42,277 nucleotides of DNA, from positions 1 to 42,277 of the forward strand of contig CANAJP010000009.1 in assembly GCA_947361615.1 (NCBI GenBank), in the 5' to 3' direction. The position numbers and the translations under genes were made by a program. The notes beneath the pieces were generated by a model that did not search any database, was not told the DNA's origin, and worked only from the letters and a program-made list of their open reading frames with translations. This stretch comes from an uncultured Candidatus Melainabacteria bacterium (GTDB taxonomy: Bacteria > Cyanobacteriota > Vampirovibrionia > Gastranaerophilales > Gastranaerophilaceae). This document shows, one piece after another, positions 1 to 7,300 of this stretch (within the stretch, counting starts at the first letter, position 1; the number at the start of each line of letters is the position of its first letter).

Positions 1-20
1 CGGGCTGCCGTACAACGAAA

Positions 21-1130
21 ATGAGGATGGCACTCAGTGCCTGTCATCCCGAACTTGTTTCGGGATCTGTCAAACGACACGAGCGCGAATGTAACGCTGG
101 CCAGATGCTGAAACGAGTTCAGCATGACACCCGCGGTCAAGCGGGTACCATAAGGGGCCTGCGGGCTACCGGTCGACGAATAGGTTTCACCATGGCTGAA
201 ATTCTACTATCCCTAACAATCATCGGCGTGGTTGCGGCTATAACATTACCGTCTTTGACAGGAAACATAAACGAGCGTACCTGGAGCACGCAAAGAAAAG
301 CGCTTTATGCGCGGTTTAGTCAAGCAATAGCGTTAATGCCTGCGTTGAATGGATACGGGACGCTTGCAGAGGACGCCGGTGGAAGTGTTACAGAAGATAC
401 CGCCGCCGAAACTTTCGTGACAGACGGTTTGGCAAAAGTTTTGAAAATTAACAATATTTGCGGTGGTGATAATTTACAAGATTGCGGGCTTCCTGGTAAA
501 ATTATTCCGCTTGGTGCGGGGAGTAACTTAGACTTCCCGAAAACGCTTAGTGAAATGAATGATAAGTTTGTTGGAATGGTCTATTATATTGGCGGTAATT
601 CAAGTAATCCGATTTATTACTCAATGCCTGATACAAAAGCCGCAGCGTTTGAAACTCAAAACGGCGAAAGCATTGCTGTGTACTACAATCCTTATTGTAC
701 GGCGGATATGAATGAAACTTCTTATCATTTTGTTCAATCAAAAATGTGTGCGAATTTTATTTATGATTTGAACGGTTCAAAAGGCCCGAATACAGTGGGT
801 AAGGATATTGGGTTTATTTCGGTGTTGTATCCGACTGATTCCAATGTTGTTGCGCCTTATGCACAGAATCGAAATGTAGCGGATAAGGTAGAACATGACG
901 CGGCTCTTGGTGCTTGCGTTGCTCAAGATAGCGAATATAGAACACCTAACAGAGATGAACTGGCTTCGTTGTTCTATAATAAATCGCTTATTGGTGTCAC
1001 AGAGACAACTTATTTTTGGAGTTCTTCAGTGTTTGACAGTTCTCATGTTTGGAGGCAGCATTTTGGCAGCGGACGCAGAGTGCCTGATGTTAAAAACGCT
1101 GAAAACGATGTAAGGTGCGTCAAACGTTAA
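21..1130 (+). CDS. Type IV pilin-like / pseudopilin protein with repeat-derived N-terminal extension
   Basis: The protein carries a class III (prepilin) signal: RRIG followed by FTMAEILLSLTIIGVVAA, with Gly at -1, Phe at +1 and Glu at +5, as prepilin peptidase expects. A hydrophobic helix follows, then a secreted globular domain. The C-terminus (YFWSSSV ... VRCVKR) resembles Lcl/DUF1566-type domains. It is a paralogue of the pilin at 11256, sharing about 45 N-terminal residues. The first 40 or so residues are a translation of the palindromic repeat at 42-129, and the frame is open to the window edge, so the true start is uncertain and may lie upstream. No ribosome binding site or promoter is visible. 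ATG 192 lies inside the pilin signal and is an unlikely start. The gene abuts the convergent gene at 1131 exactly. Confidence 0.75.
   Translation: MRMALSACHPELVSGSVKRHERECNAGQMLKRVQHDTRGQAGTIRGLRATGRRIGFTMAEILLSLTIIGVVAAITLPSLTGNINERTWSTQRKALYARFSQAIALMPALNGYGTLAEDAGGSVTEDTAAETFVTDGLAKVLKINNICGGDNLQDCGLPGKIIPLGAGSNLDFPKTLSEMNDKFVGMVYYIGGNSSNPIYYSMPDTKAAAFETQNGESIAVYYNPYCTADMNETSYHFVQSKMCANFIYDLNGSKGPNTVGKDIGFISVLYPTDSNVVAPYAQNRNVADKVEHDAALGACVAQDSEYRTPNRDELASLFYNKSLIGVTETTYFWSSSVFDSSHVWRQHFGSGRRVPDVKNAENDVRCVKR
42..129. repeat. Dispersed double-hairpin repeat (REP/MITE-like), copy 1
   Basis: There are two inverted repeats. ATCCCGAAC/GTTTCGGGAT-type arms lie at about 46-67, and ATGCTGAA/TTCAGCAT arms at about 105-126. 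They are separated by about 35 bp and the whole is bounded by TGTCA and TGACA. A second copy lies in inverted orientation at 28683-28769, with most bases identical once reverse-complemented. In this copy the repeat is read through by the pilin frame, giving residues such as CHPELVSGS and MLKRVQHD. Confidence 0.85.
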
Positions 1131-1760
1131 CTACATTGCCACAGAGCGCAAAACCATGTAATACTTATAATCGCCCCAGTAAAGAATTACAACAACAAAA
1201 TTATCGTCTAAGTCCTCCGCTTCCAAAAATGTCTTTGGCATTTCAGGACGCTGCGAGGACTTAAATTTTCCAACGAATTTCAACAAGCGCAAATGTTGTT
1301 TTTGCGACCAGGTCGTTTTTTCTTCAGGTAAGTTGTCTTTGTAAAATCCCATCGGAACAAGTTTTTTGTCATAAATCGGGATTATATATTTAACTTTTCC
1401 TGCTTCCTTGAACAGCATATACCAGTTGCCGTCTTGCTGGCGAGGGGTCAGAAGATAGTACCCGGGAGGAATGGTGACTGTTTTAAAATATAAAGGCGCT
1501 GTAAGACGGAAAAGTGAATAAGGCGACCACGCGGCATTTTGCAGGTCAACGTATTCTTCCGGATCAAGATCGTGAACATAACGGAATGTTGGAACTTCAA
1601 GGCTTCGGTAAATCTCAGGGATGTCCATATCTTCCAGATCTTTGTATTCGTAGTCCTGTGCCGCTTGTTCGCGTGGAATCTCTTCTATATTTACGTCCTC
1701 GCAAAACCCAGTCGTTGCCAGTAATATTCCAAATAATGCCGTTAATAAAATTCTTTTCAT
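1131..1760 (-). CDS. Secreted protein of unknown function
   Basis: A 209-residue protein that I do not recognise. It begins with a clear signal peptide (MKRILLTALFGILLATTGFC, with a plausible cleavage or lipoprotein-like Cys near residue 20). An acidic stretch (EDVNIEEIPREQ) follows, then a mixed alpha/beta domain rich in Tyr and Trp. It is the last gene of a minus-strand run with maf (4-bp gap) and converges on the pilin gene with no spacer. An envelope or periplasmic location is inferred from the leader only. Confidence 0.7.
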   Translation of the reverse strand: MKRILLTALFGILLATTGFCEDVNIEEIPREQAAQDYEYKDLEDMDIPEIYRSLEVPTFRYVHDLDPEEYVDLQNAAWSPYSLFRLTAPLYFKTVTIPPGYYLLTPRQQDGNWYMLFKEAGKVKYIIPIYDKKLVPMGFYKDNLPEEKTTWSQKQHLRLLKFVGKFKSSQRPEMPKTFLEAEDLDDNFVVVILYWGDYKYYMVLRSVAM

Positions 1761-1764
1761 AAAT

Positions 1765-2352
1765 CTATTTTAATGTTTTTTCTTCAAAAAGCAAGCGTTG
1801 GAAGCATTCATCCAATGCTCTCGGACAAATTCCGATAATATTTTCGAGGCTTCCGTCGTAGGATTTGACGTAGCCCTCGGGAAGTTCTTGAATTCCGTAA
1901 GCACCGGCTTTGTCAAGCGGTTTGTAGTTTTCAACGTAGAAGTCTATCATATCATCCGTTAATTCGTTGAAAATAACTCTTGATGTAGTTGACTTTATAA
2001 CACTTTTGCCTGTTGCAGTATTAATCAGTGCAATGCTTGTGACAACCTGATGCTCGCGACCGGAAAGGCATTTTAACATACATTTTGCGTCCGCTATGTC
2101 TTTAGGTTTTTCAAGAATTTTACCCGCAAGTACGACAACCGTATCGGCTCCGATTATATTACAATCACCCTCTACCAATGGAACAACGGTTTTCGCCTTG
2201 TTATAAGCTAAATTCTCCACGTAATCATAAGAAAAAACCGTCGTCGTATGAAGTTCCTCATACGGGGACGGCATAATTTCAAAAACATATTTGTTGTTTT
2301 TTAGTATTTCCGCCCTTCTTGGTGAAGAAGAGGCTAGAATATTTTTTCCCAT
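1765..2352 (-). CDS. maf: Maf-family nucleoside triphosphate pyrophosphatase
   Basis: The protein is 195 residues long, the usual Maf length. It has the family's N-terminal signature ILASSSPRRAEIL (nucleotide binding), GADTVV in the middle, and the KPKD...L.GREHQVVTS motif. The family hydrolyses non-canonical or modified dNTP/UTP-type nucleotides and is linked to housecleaning and septum control. I chose the start at 2352 rather than the longer frame beginning at 2481. The ATG at 2352 is preceded by AAAGGAG at good spacing, the signature starts three residues later, and the longer frame overlaps the upstream gene. Confidence 0.93.
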   Translation of the reverse strand: MGKNILASSSPRRAEILKNNKYVFEIMPSPYEELHTTTVFSYDYVENLAYNKAKTVVPLVEGDCNIIGADTVVVLAGKILEKPKDIADAKCMLKCLSGREHQVVTSIALINTATGKSVIKSTTSRVIFNELTDDMIDFYVENYKPLDKAGAYGIQELPEGYVKSYDGSLENIIGICPRALDECFQRLLFEEKTLK

Positions 2353-2422
2353 TATGCGCTCCTTTTCCAATATTATATCAGAAAAGAAACTTAAAATGAG
2401 CTTGTTACACCCGATACTTAAA

Positions 2423-2659
2423 TTAGTATCTTGATGTTTTAGTATATCTTGCTGCTTTTGCGTTGATTGCATAGCATGCAATGTTCAAACGTTGTTTGAT
2501 AGCTATCATATTACGGTACATTTCTGCTTGATCTTTCATCGCATCAAGCATTTTTTCAGGTTCAACAAGTGACTCCATATTATCATGGTTGTCAACTTTT
2601 TCATCTGCGTATTTTTTAACCAATAACTGATCAATGTAGTCTTCTGCGCCGATTGCCAT
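2423..2659 (-). CDS. Small helical protein of unknown function
   Basis: A 78-residue mostly helical, charged protein (EPEKMLDAMKDQAEMYRNMIAIKQRL) without signal peptide or membrane segment. It has a strong ribosome binding site (TTGGAGG about 8 bases before ATG), which supports it as a real gene. It lies upstream of maf on the same strand. I do not recognise the family. The helix pattern could suit a chaperone-like or structural role, but nothing in the sequence shows this. Confidence 0.7.
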   Translation of the reverse strand: MAIGAEDYIDQLLVKKYADEKVDNHDNMESLVEPEKMLDAMKDQAEMYRNMIAIKQRLNIACYAINAKAARYTKTSRY

Positions 2660-2706
2660 TAAATAGCCTCCAAGAGTTTAGTGTGTAATTCCTTAGAAAA
2701 ATAAAT

Positions 2707-2810
2707 TGTCCGAGAAAGTTTCGCTAGCGAAACTTTTGAGTGGCGTATTAGACAGCGTAGCCACTACGGCTCGCGGTTCAGCGAGGCGGTGTGGCGGAGT
2801 ACTGCTTTTA
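2707..2810. repeat. 105-bp intergenic repeat, copy 1
   Basis: This stretch shares conserved ends with 8715-8819. The left part is TGTCCGAGAAAGTTTCGC followed by GCGAAA.TTTTGAGTGGCGTATTAGACAGCG, and the right end is GGAG.ACTGCTTTT. The GC-rich middle differs between copies. The left part contains a perfect 20-bp palindrome at 2716-2735 (arms AAGTTTCGCT/AGCGAAACTT). It is clearly richer in GC than its AT-rich surroundings. It lies between two minus-strand genes. Confidence 0.8.
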
Positions 2811-2909
2811 ACATCCTATTTTATTCCTATGTATATATAAAGTATTTATCTTTTGCAGAATTGCCTAATTGGCTAGTAGTGGCTTAATAAAAGTTTACAA
2901 TCCTTAAGG

Positions 2910-3413
2910 TTAAAATCTTCTATTTAAGTCTTTAGGTTGGCCGTAACCCAATACATCTTTTAAGACAGAGAAACCTCCGTATGCTCCAAGTAGCCAGCCG
3001 CCCGCTTTTGCGACAGAATTTTTACTTGAAATTACGGTCAAAAGTCCGAGGCCAAGCGGTACAACGTTTGAAATCATTGATGTTCCGACACCTTTTACAT
3101 AACCGATTGTTGAATTTATAAAACTGCGCCAGTTTTGTTCTTCTTCTATATGCAAGGCTGCTTTTTTTAAGTCCGCGTTAATTGCGCTCGGATTTGAAAG
3201 GTACATTGTGTTTGTGGCACGTTCAATGCAGGCTTCGGCGTCTTTACTTTTGGAGTACATATCTGATTGCAAAAGACCAAGAATGTGTGCGTCGTAACCA
3301 ATCATTCCTAATGCACCTACACCTACGGCCTTGGCAATGTATTTACCGTAGTTGTTCTTAATATTTGTCAGGCAGTTAGTACTACCTGTTTTTATTTTAG
3401 AAAAGATTCTCAT
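2910..3413 (-). CDS. Membrane-associated protein of unknown function
   Basis: A 167-residue protein. A hydrophobic segment near residues 27-48 (AKAVGVGALGMIGYDAHILG) and another around 105-150 (MISNVVPLGLGLLTVI; GGWLLGAYGGFSVL) suggest a membrane or peripheral protein with Gly-rich helices. I recognise no family motif. It follows the gene at 3427 by 13 bp on the same strand, so the two are probably co-transcribed. ATG 3413 is the only reasonable start. Confidence 0.65.
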   Translation of the reverse strand: MRIFSKIKTGSTNCLTNIKNNYGKYIAKAVGVGALGMIGYDAHILGLLQSDMYSKSKDAEACIERATNTMYLSNPSAINADLKKAALHIEEEQNWRSFINSTIGYVKGVGTSMISNVVPLGLGLLTVISSKNSVAKAGGWLLGAYGGFSVLKDVLGYGQPKDLNRRF

Positions 3414-3426
3414 TTTCTACACATTC

Positions 3427-4257
3427 CTACTTTTTAGAGTCGGTTTTTTTATCGTTTTTTACTTCAAATTCTTTTTCTACAGTCTGGCCTGACATTTTGA
3501 GCAGAATATCTGAGGCCATCAGAGAATCCTGACCGTAGCCGGAACTTGTATTTTGAATATTAGTTAACAGTTGAACTGTTAGAGGGTCGCCTGTTGCCAT
3601 TCTTGATTGAAGTGCGGCCATCGCTAAAAATTTAACTTTTGAATATGGGTCTTGAAGCATTTTATTGATTAAGGCGTTAAGGGCTTTATCGTCTTTTCTT
3701 GACTCGTCTTCTTCAAGACGTGCGACAACTTCTTTCGCACCCATAAATCTTAATTCTTTATCCTGACTGTTTAGATAATTTTCAAGATTTTTTATATAAT
3801 CGTCAGTTAATTCAATGATTTGGCGTTTTTCTGTTTTTTTTGAATTGTCTATATTGTTGGTTGTATTTGTCGTTGTGTTTGTAACGTTTTTTGTTTCCTC
3901 TGCGGGTTTTGCAAGCTGTTGAGTATAATAGTTCGCAGGATAACTTTGTGCGGGCGCTGTTTGATAAGACGGCGCATTTACGTTATAAACCGGAGCATTG
4001 GCTCCCGGCGGAGTAACTGACGGGTTGAAGATTTGAATATTTACGCCTGAATAGTTTGGAACTTGTACGGATTGTTGTTGAGGTTGCTGACAGACAGGCT
4101 GATATACGGGCGCATGTTGTTGAGGCGCAGCAGTAGGAGGCGTTGCGTAATTCTGTTGGGCAACAGGTGCTTGAGCTTGCACATTCTGTTGAACCGGTCG
4201 TTGATACGCAGTCGGAATCGTTTGTGGTATTTGATTTTGTCCTACTGAATTTTGCAT
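3427..4257 (-). CDS. Pro/Gln-rich protein with C-terminal HEAT-like repeats
   Basis: Of the 276 residues, the first 115 or so are low-complexity and rich in Q, P, A, N and Y. An Asn/Thr spacer follows (NVTNTTTNTTNNIDN). From about residue 145 to 260 there is a helical domain with the spacing of HEAT or armadillo repeats (DKELRFMGAKEVVARLEED; DPYSKVKFLAMAALQSR). This looks like a disordered scaffold arm joined to a protein-binding solenoid. It has no signal peptide, so it is probably cytoplasmic. The ribosome binding site is GGAAGG. It forms a pair with the membrane-associated gene at 2910; the function is unknown. Confidence 0.7.
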   Translation of the reverse strand: MQNSVGQNQIPQTIPTAYQRPVQQNVQAQAPVAQQNYATPPTAAPQQHAPVYQPVCQQPQQQSVQVPNYSGVNIQIFNPSVTPPGANAPVYNVNAPSYQTAPAQSYPANYYTQQLAKPAEETKNVTNTTTNTTNNIDNSKKTEKRQIIELTDDYIKNLENYLNSQDKELRFMGAKEVVARLEEDESRKDDKALNALINKMLQDPYSKVKFLAMAALQSRMATGDPLTVQLLTNIQNTSSGYGQDSLMASDILLKMSGQTVEKEFEVKNDKKTDSKK

Positions 4258-4330
4258 GAATATAACCTTCCGTTAATATAAAGTGTTTTTGGGTGAAAAG
4301 ATTGCTATTTTGTTAAAGAAATGTAACGAT

Positions 4331-4359
4331 TTATCATTGATGAAATTATTAAGTATAAT
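4331..4359 (+). promoter_or_regulatory. Promoter for the cysteine-cluster gene, apparently leaderless
   Basis: TTATCA at 4331-4336 and TATAAT at 4354-4359 are separated by 17 bp. The ATG of the gene follows only 6 bases after the -10 box, so the predicted transcript would begin at or next to the start codon. No ribosome binding site is present. Confidence 0.5.
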
Positions 4360-4365
4360 ATTGCT

Positions 4366-4926
4366 ATGGCTGAAATTTTGGGAGAGAAGAAGATTTGCAA
4401 TAAATGTGGCAAATGTTGTCGTTTGATTTCGTCAACGAAATCTTATGATGAGTTGTGCGCTGAGGCTAAAAATGGCGATAATGTTGCTGTGAATTTTTTA
4501 AAACTTTTTCTTCCCTATGAGTCGTTAACAGATGCTATAAAAATTGATTCACACGTTGTGGATTCTTTGATTGAGATGAATAAACTTGCTTATGGCGAAA
4601 AAACTCAAACTTATTTCTATTATTGTCGCTATATAAATGAAGATAACTCGTGTAATGTCTATAATATGCGTCCTAAGCTTTGCAGACAATATCCGAAAAA
4701 TGAATTTATTCCGGTACCGGAAGAGTGTTCATACAGCGGGTATTCGTTTGCTATGCGTGAAAAGGTCAAGGCTAAGGTGCGCAAGGCAAAAGAAGAACTT
4801 TTAGATATTAAAATTATGCGTCAAAACGCTTCTGAACGCTCTGTTCTTGAACGTCTTAATAAACTTGAGAAAAAAGCGACCCAGCTGATAGAAGAGTATA
4901 AGGCTTTTGGTTCTTACGGCTGGTGA
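4366..4926 (+). CDS. YkgJ-family cysteine cluster protein (CxxCxxCC)
   Basis: The protein is 186 residues long. The N-terminal motif CNKCGKCCR and later cysteines (YYCRYINEDNSCNVYNMRPKLCRQYP) match the CxxCxxCC family (UPF0153/YkgJ), believed to bind an Fe-S cluster or zinc. The C-terminus is a charged helix, possibly a coiled coil. The gene appears to be read from a leaderless promoter. Its last 13 bases overlap the 3' end of the convergent phosphohexomutase gene, and its terminator lies inside that gene. The biochemical role of this family is not well defined. Confidence 0.85.
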   Translation: MAEILGEKKICNKCGKCCRLISSTKSYDELCAEAKNGDNVAVNFLKLFLPYESLTDAIKIDSHVVDSLIEMNKLAYGEKTQTYFYYCRYINEDNSCNVYNMRPKLCRQYPKNEFIPVPEECSYSGYSFAMREKVKAKVRKAKEELLDIKIMRQNASERSVLERLNKLEKKATQLIEEYKAFGSYGW

Positions 4927-6296
4927 TCCCGGGAAAATGCACTTTGCATTTTTTCCAGCTTTTCTTTTGAAGATGTTTCAAAATATATTCTCAAAAGCGG
5001 TTCTGTTCCGCTCGGACGTACTAAAATCCAGCTTTCTTTATCTTCAAAGAACAGTTTAACTCCATCAGTGAGGTCGGTTTTTATAACTTTTAAACCTGCC
5101 AGTTCTTTTAAATTTTCGACTTCTTGCAAGAATGGTTTAATTTCGTCAAAATTTTCAAGGTGTTTGTCGATTCTGTCGTTGATAAATTCTACGCCTATAA
5201 GATTTTTTAGTTCTGTCTGAAGCTCGACGAGAGTTTTGTTTTCATAGGCCATAGCTTCTAGCACAAGAAGATTGGCCAGAATTCCGTCTTTTTCAGGAAT
5301 ATGGTTTTGAATACTCAATCCGCCGCTTTCTTCACCCGCGATTATCGGGTTGAATTTTCTCATTGCTTCTCCTACATGTTTGAAGCCAACGGCTGTTTCA
5401 ATGAGTTCTACACCGAGTTTTTCAGCCAGAATGTTCAACATTAAGCTTGCACCAACTGTTTTTACGAGTGCTCCTGAATAATTTTTGTGTTTTTTAAGGT
5501 GAAGAAGTAATATTGCGATGATTTCGTTTGGTGTGACATATACGCCGTTTTCGTTGATAACACCAAAACGGTCCCCGTCTCCGTCGTTTGCAAAGCCTAC
5601 AGCACCGTGACAGCGTTCTATAAGGCCTTTTAGATATTTCGGTTTAGGTTCAGGCATGCCACCGCCAAAATTTACATCATGGTGGAGGTTAAGAGAGTCG
5701 AACTCTATCCCGTGAAGTTCCAGCAAACGGTCAAAATAGCCGATTGTCGCAGAATACAAGCCGTCGAAAATAATTTTTCCGGCATGTGATTTTATTTTTT
5801 CAAAATCTATAAGTTTTTCTAAGTGTTTAAAGTACTCAGGTGCAAAATTAACTATTTCAATTGTACCATTGCCAAAAGGTTCAAAATCTGCACCAAGATT
5901 TGCTGTGATTTTGTCTGTTATATCGCTTGTCGCAGGGCCGGCGTAATCCGGAATGAATTTTAATCCTAAATATTCCGGCGGGTTGTGAGAGGCTGTGAAC
6001 ATTAGTGCGCAAGCGTTGAGATGTTTAGCCTGAAACGCAAGTACAGGGGTCGGAATTATTTTGTCGCTGAGAAGAACTTTGAATCCGAATGATTTTAAAA
6101 GTTCTGCGCTCTGTTTTGCAAAAACATCCGCTTTATAACGCGGGTCGTAGCCGATAATAATCTTTTTATCAGCGCCAAAGGTTTCATAAACATATTTCGC
6201 AATCGCTTTTACGGCGCAATTAACGTTTTCTTCTGTGAAAACTTTATCTGTTATTGCTCTCCAACCGTCTGTTCCGAATTTTATTTCGTTTTTCAT
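4914..6296 (-). CDS. Phosphoglucomutase/phosphomannomutase (alpha-D-phosphohexomutase)
   Basis: The protein is 460 residues with all four family landmarks in order. These are FGTDGWR at the N-terminus, the active-site phosphoserine loop TASHNPP, the metal-binding loop DGDGDRFG, and the sugar-specificity loop GEESGG. The C-terminal phosphate-binding loop RPSGTEPLLRIY completes the set. The enzyme interconverts hexose 1- and 6-phosphates for cell wall and polysaccharide precursors; glucose versus mannose preference cannot be read safely. I place the start at 6296 (MKNEIKFGTDG) because AGAGGG precedes it at correct spacing. The ATG at 6311 would put that site inside the gene. It is transcribed divergently from pheA. 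Confidence 0.93.
   Translation of the reverse strand: MKNEIKFGTDGWRAITDKVFTEENVNCAVKAIAKYVYETFGADKKIIIGYDPRYKADVFAKQSAELLKSFGFKVLLSDKIIPTPVLAFQAKHLNACALMFTASHNPPEYLGLKFIPDYAGPATSDITDKITANLGADFEPFGNGTIEIVNFAPEYFKHLEKLIDFEKIKSHAGKIIFDGLYSATIGYFDRLLELHGIEFDSLNLHHDVNFGGGMPEPKPKYLKGLIERCHGAVGFANDGDGDRFGVINENGVYVTPNEIIAILLLHLKKHKNYSGALVKTVGASLMLNILAEKLGVELIETAVGFKHVGEAMRKFNPIIAGEESGGLSIQNHIPEKDGILANLLVLEAMAYENKTLVELQTELKNLIGVEFINDRIDKHLENFDEIKPFLQEVENLKELAGLKVIKTDLTDGVKLFFEDKESWILVRPSGTEPLLRIYFETSSKEKLEKMQSAFSRDHQP
4934..4954 (+). terminator. Intrinsic terminator inside the end of the opposing gene
   Basis: The arms AAAATGCA and TGCATTTT enclose a 3-base CTT loop and run into a T tract. It ends the 4366 transcript while lying within the last codons of the phosphohexomutase on the minus strand. 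Confidence 0.65.
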
Positions 6297-6297
6297 C

Positions 6298-6326
6298 TTG
6301 CCCTCTTTCATTTATTCTATTATAAT
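6298..6326 (+). promoter_or_regulatory. Promoter of pheA with overlapping divergent -10 boxes
   Basis: On the plus strand, TTGCCC (6298-6303), a 17-bp spacer and TATAAT (6321-6326) end 7 bases before the pheA ATG, again leaving almost no leader. On the minus strand a TATAAT occupies 6324-6319, overlapping the plus-strand box by four bases and placed correctly for the phosphohexomutase gene. The two genes seem to share one symmetrical promoter core. Confidence 0.55.
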
Positions 6327-6333
6327 ACAAAAT

Positions 6334-7212
6334 ATGAAAACAGGTTTGAATTTTGAACATATTCAAAATATAGCATATCTCGGGCCGGCCGGTTCTTATA
6401 CAGAAATGGCTATGGATTTTTTTGTGCATAAATATGAAATTCAGGCTCATCCGTTTGAGCAAAAAACTATACGTCAAGTCGCAGAATTTGTTGATGAAAA
6501 CCCGGATTCAATCGGTGTGCTTCCTGTTGAAAATTCTATTGAGGGTGCGGTTAGAGAAACACTCGATAATTTAATTAGATTAAAAAATCGCAATATTAAA
6601 ATTTTATCCGAAGTGATTATGCCCATTGAACACTGTTTACTAGCTCGTACAACAGAGTTTTACAGTATTACAAGCGGTATAATTTCGCATCCGCAGGCAC
6701 TTGCGCAATGCCAAAATTTTATCCACGCGGAACTTCCCTATAGTGTTCAAGTGATGGAAGCTTCAAGTACTGCAGAAGCTGCGAGAAGTCTTGTTAATTA
6801 TAATCTTACTTATGCCGCAATTGGCAGCAAGAAAACGGCGGATATTTATAGGCTTAATGTATTGCGTGAAAATATTAATGATGACAAATCAAACTGTACA
6901 CGTTTTATTCTAATCGGTGACGTGGAATCTGAATTTGTAAAAGGTATGCAGTCGACGCTGGCTTTTTCTACTGAAAATAAACCGGGTGCGCTTCTTGATG
7001 TATTAGAAATTTTTCGCAATAACAAAATTAATCTTTCTTATATATCTTCGCGTCCGTCAAAACAGATGTTTGGCGAATATATTTTCTATGTGAACTTTGA
7101 CGGGCATACAAGCCATTCTCAAATTTTGAAAACGGTTGAGGAAATGAAAGCGAAAACAACATTCTTAAGGTTTTTGGGCTCATATGAAAAAGATGTAGTT
7201 AAAAATGTGTAG
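6334..7212 (+). CDS. pheA: Prephenate dehydratase with ACT regulatory domain
   Basis: The protein is 292 residues long. The N-terminal catalytic domain starts with IAYLGPAGSYTEMA, includes GVLPVENSIEGAV, and ends with the catalytic TRF motif (NCTRFILIG). A C-terminal ACT domain (about residues 210-285, with KPGALLDVLEIF and ISSRPSK, a variant of the usual ESRP) should bind phenylalanine for feedback inhibition. It converts prephenate to phenylpyruvate. No chorismate mutase domain is fused. The start at 6334 is preferred over the 33-codon longer frame because the promoter -10 box lies inside that extension and homology begins here. Confidence 0.93.
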   Translation: MKTGLNFEHIQNIAYLGPAGSYTEMAMDFFVHKYEIQAHPFEQKTIRQVAEFVDENPDSIGVLPVENSIEGAVRETLDNLIRLKNRNIKILSEVIMPIEHCLLARTTEFYSITSGIISHPQALAQCQNFIHAELPYSVQVMEASSTAEAARSLVNYNLTYAAIGSKKTADIYRLNVLRENINDDKSNCTRFILIGDVESEFVKGMQSTLAFSTENKPGALLDVLEIFRNNKINLSYISSRPSKQMFGEYIFYVNFDGHTSHSQILKTVEEMKAKTTFLRFLGSYEKDVVKNV

Positions 7213-7226
7213 GCAAAATTGGGGAA

Positions 7227-7255
7227 TTGACACCCTTGTTAAAAATTGCTAAAAC
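7227..7255 (+). promoter_or_regulatory. Likely promoter of the tail-fibre-like gene
   Basis: A consensus TTGACA (7227-7232) is followed after 17 bp by TAAAAC (7250-7255), a weak -10. It lies about 45 bases upstream of the gene at 7301, whose ribosome binding site is AGAAAGG. Confidence 0.45.
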
Positions 7256-7300
7256 TTAATTACGCATACTTGTTTTATTAAATTAGTCAGAAAGGTTTTT

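Noticed and set aside
1-182. Short imperfect direct repeat (CGGGCTGCCG... at 1 and CGGGCTACCG... at 162) flanking the palindromic repeat, as target-site duplication
   Set aside because: About 16 of 21 positions match by eye, too long and too divergent for a normal target duplication; it may be chance or an older duplication.
2353-2481. 43-codon N-terminal extension of Maf
   Set aside because: It overlaps the upstream gene, lies before the family start, and a good ribosome binding site precedes ATG 2352.
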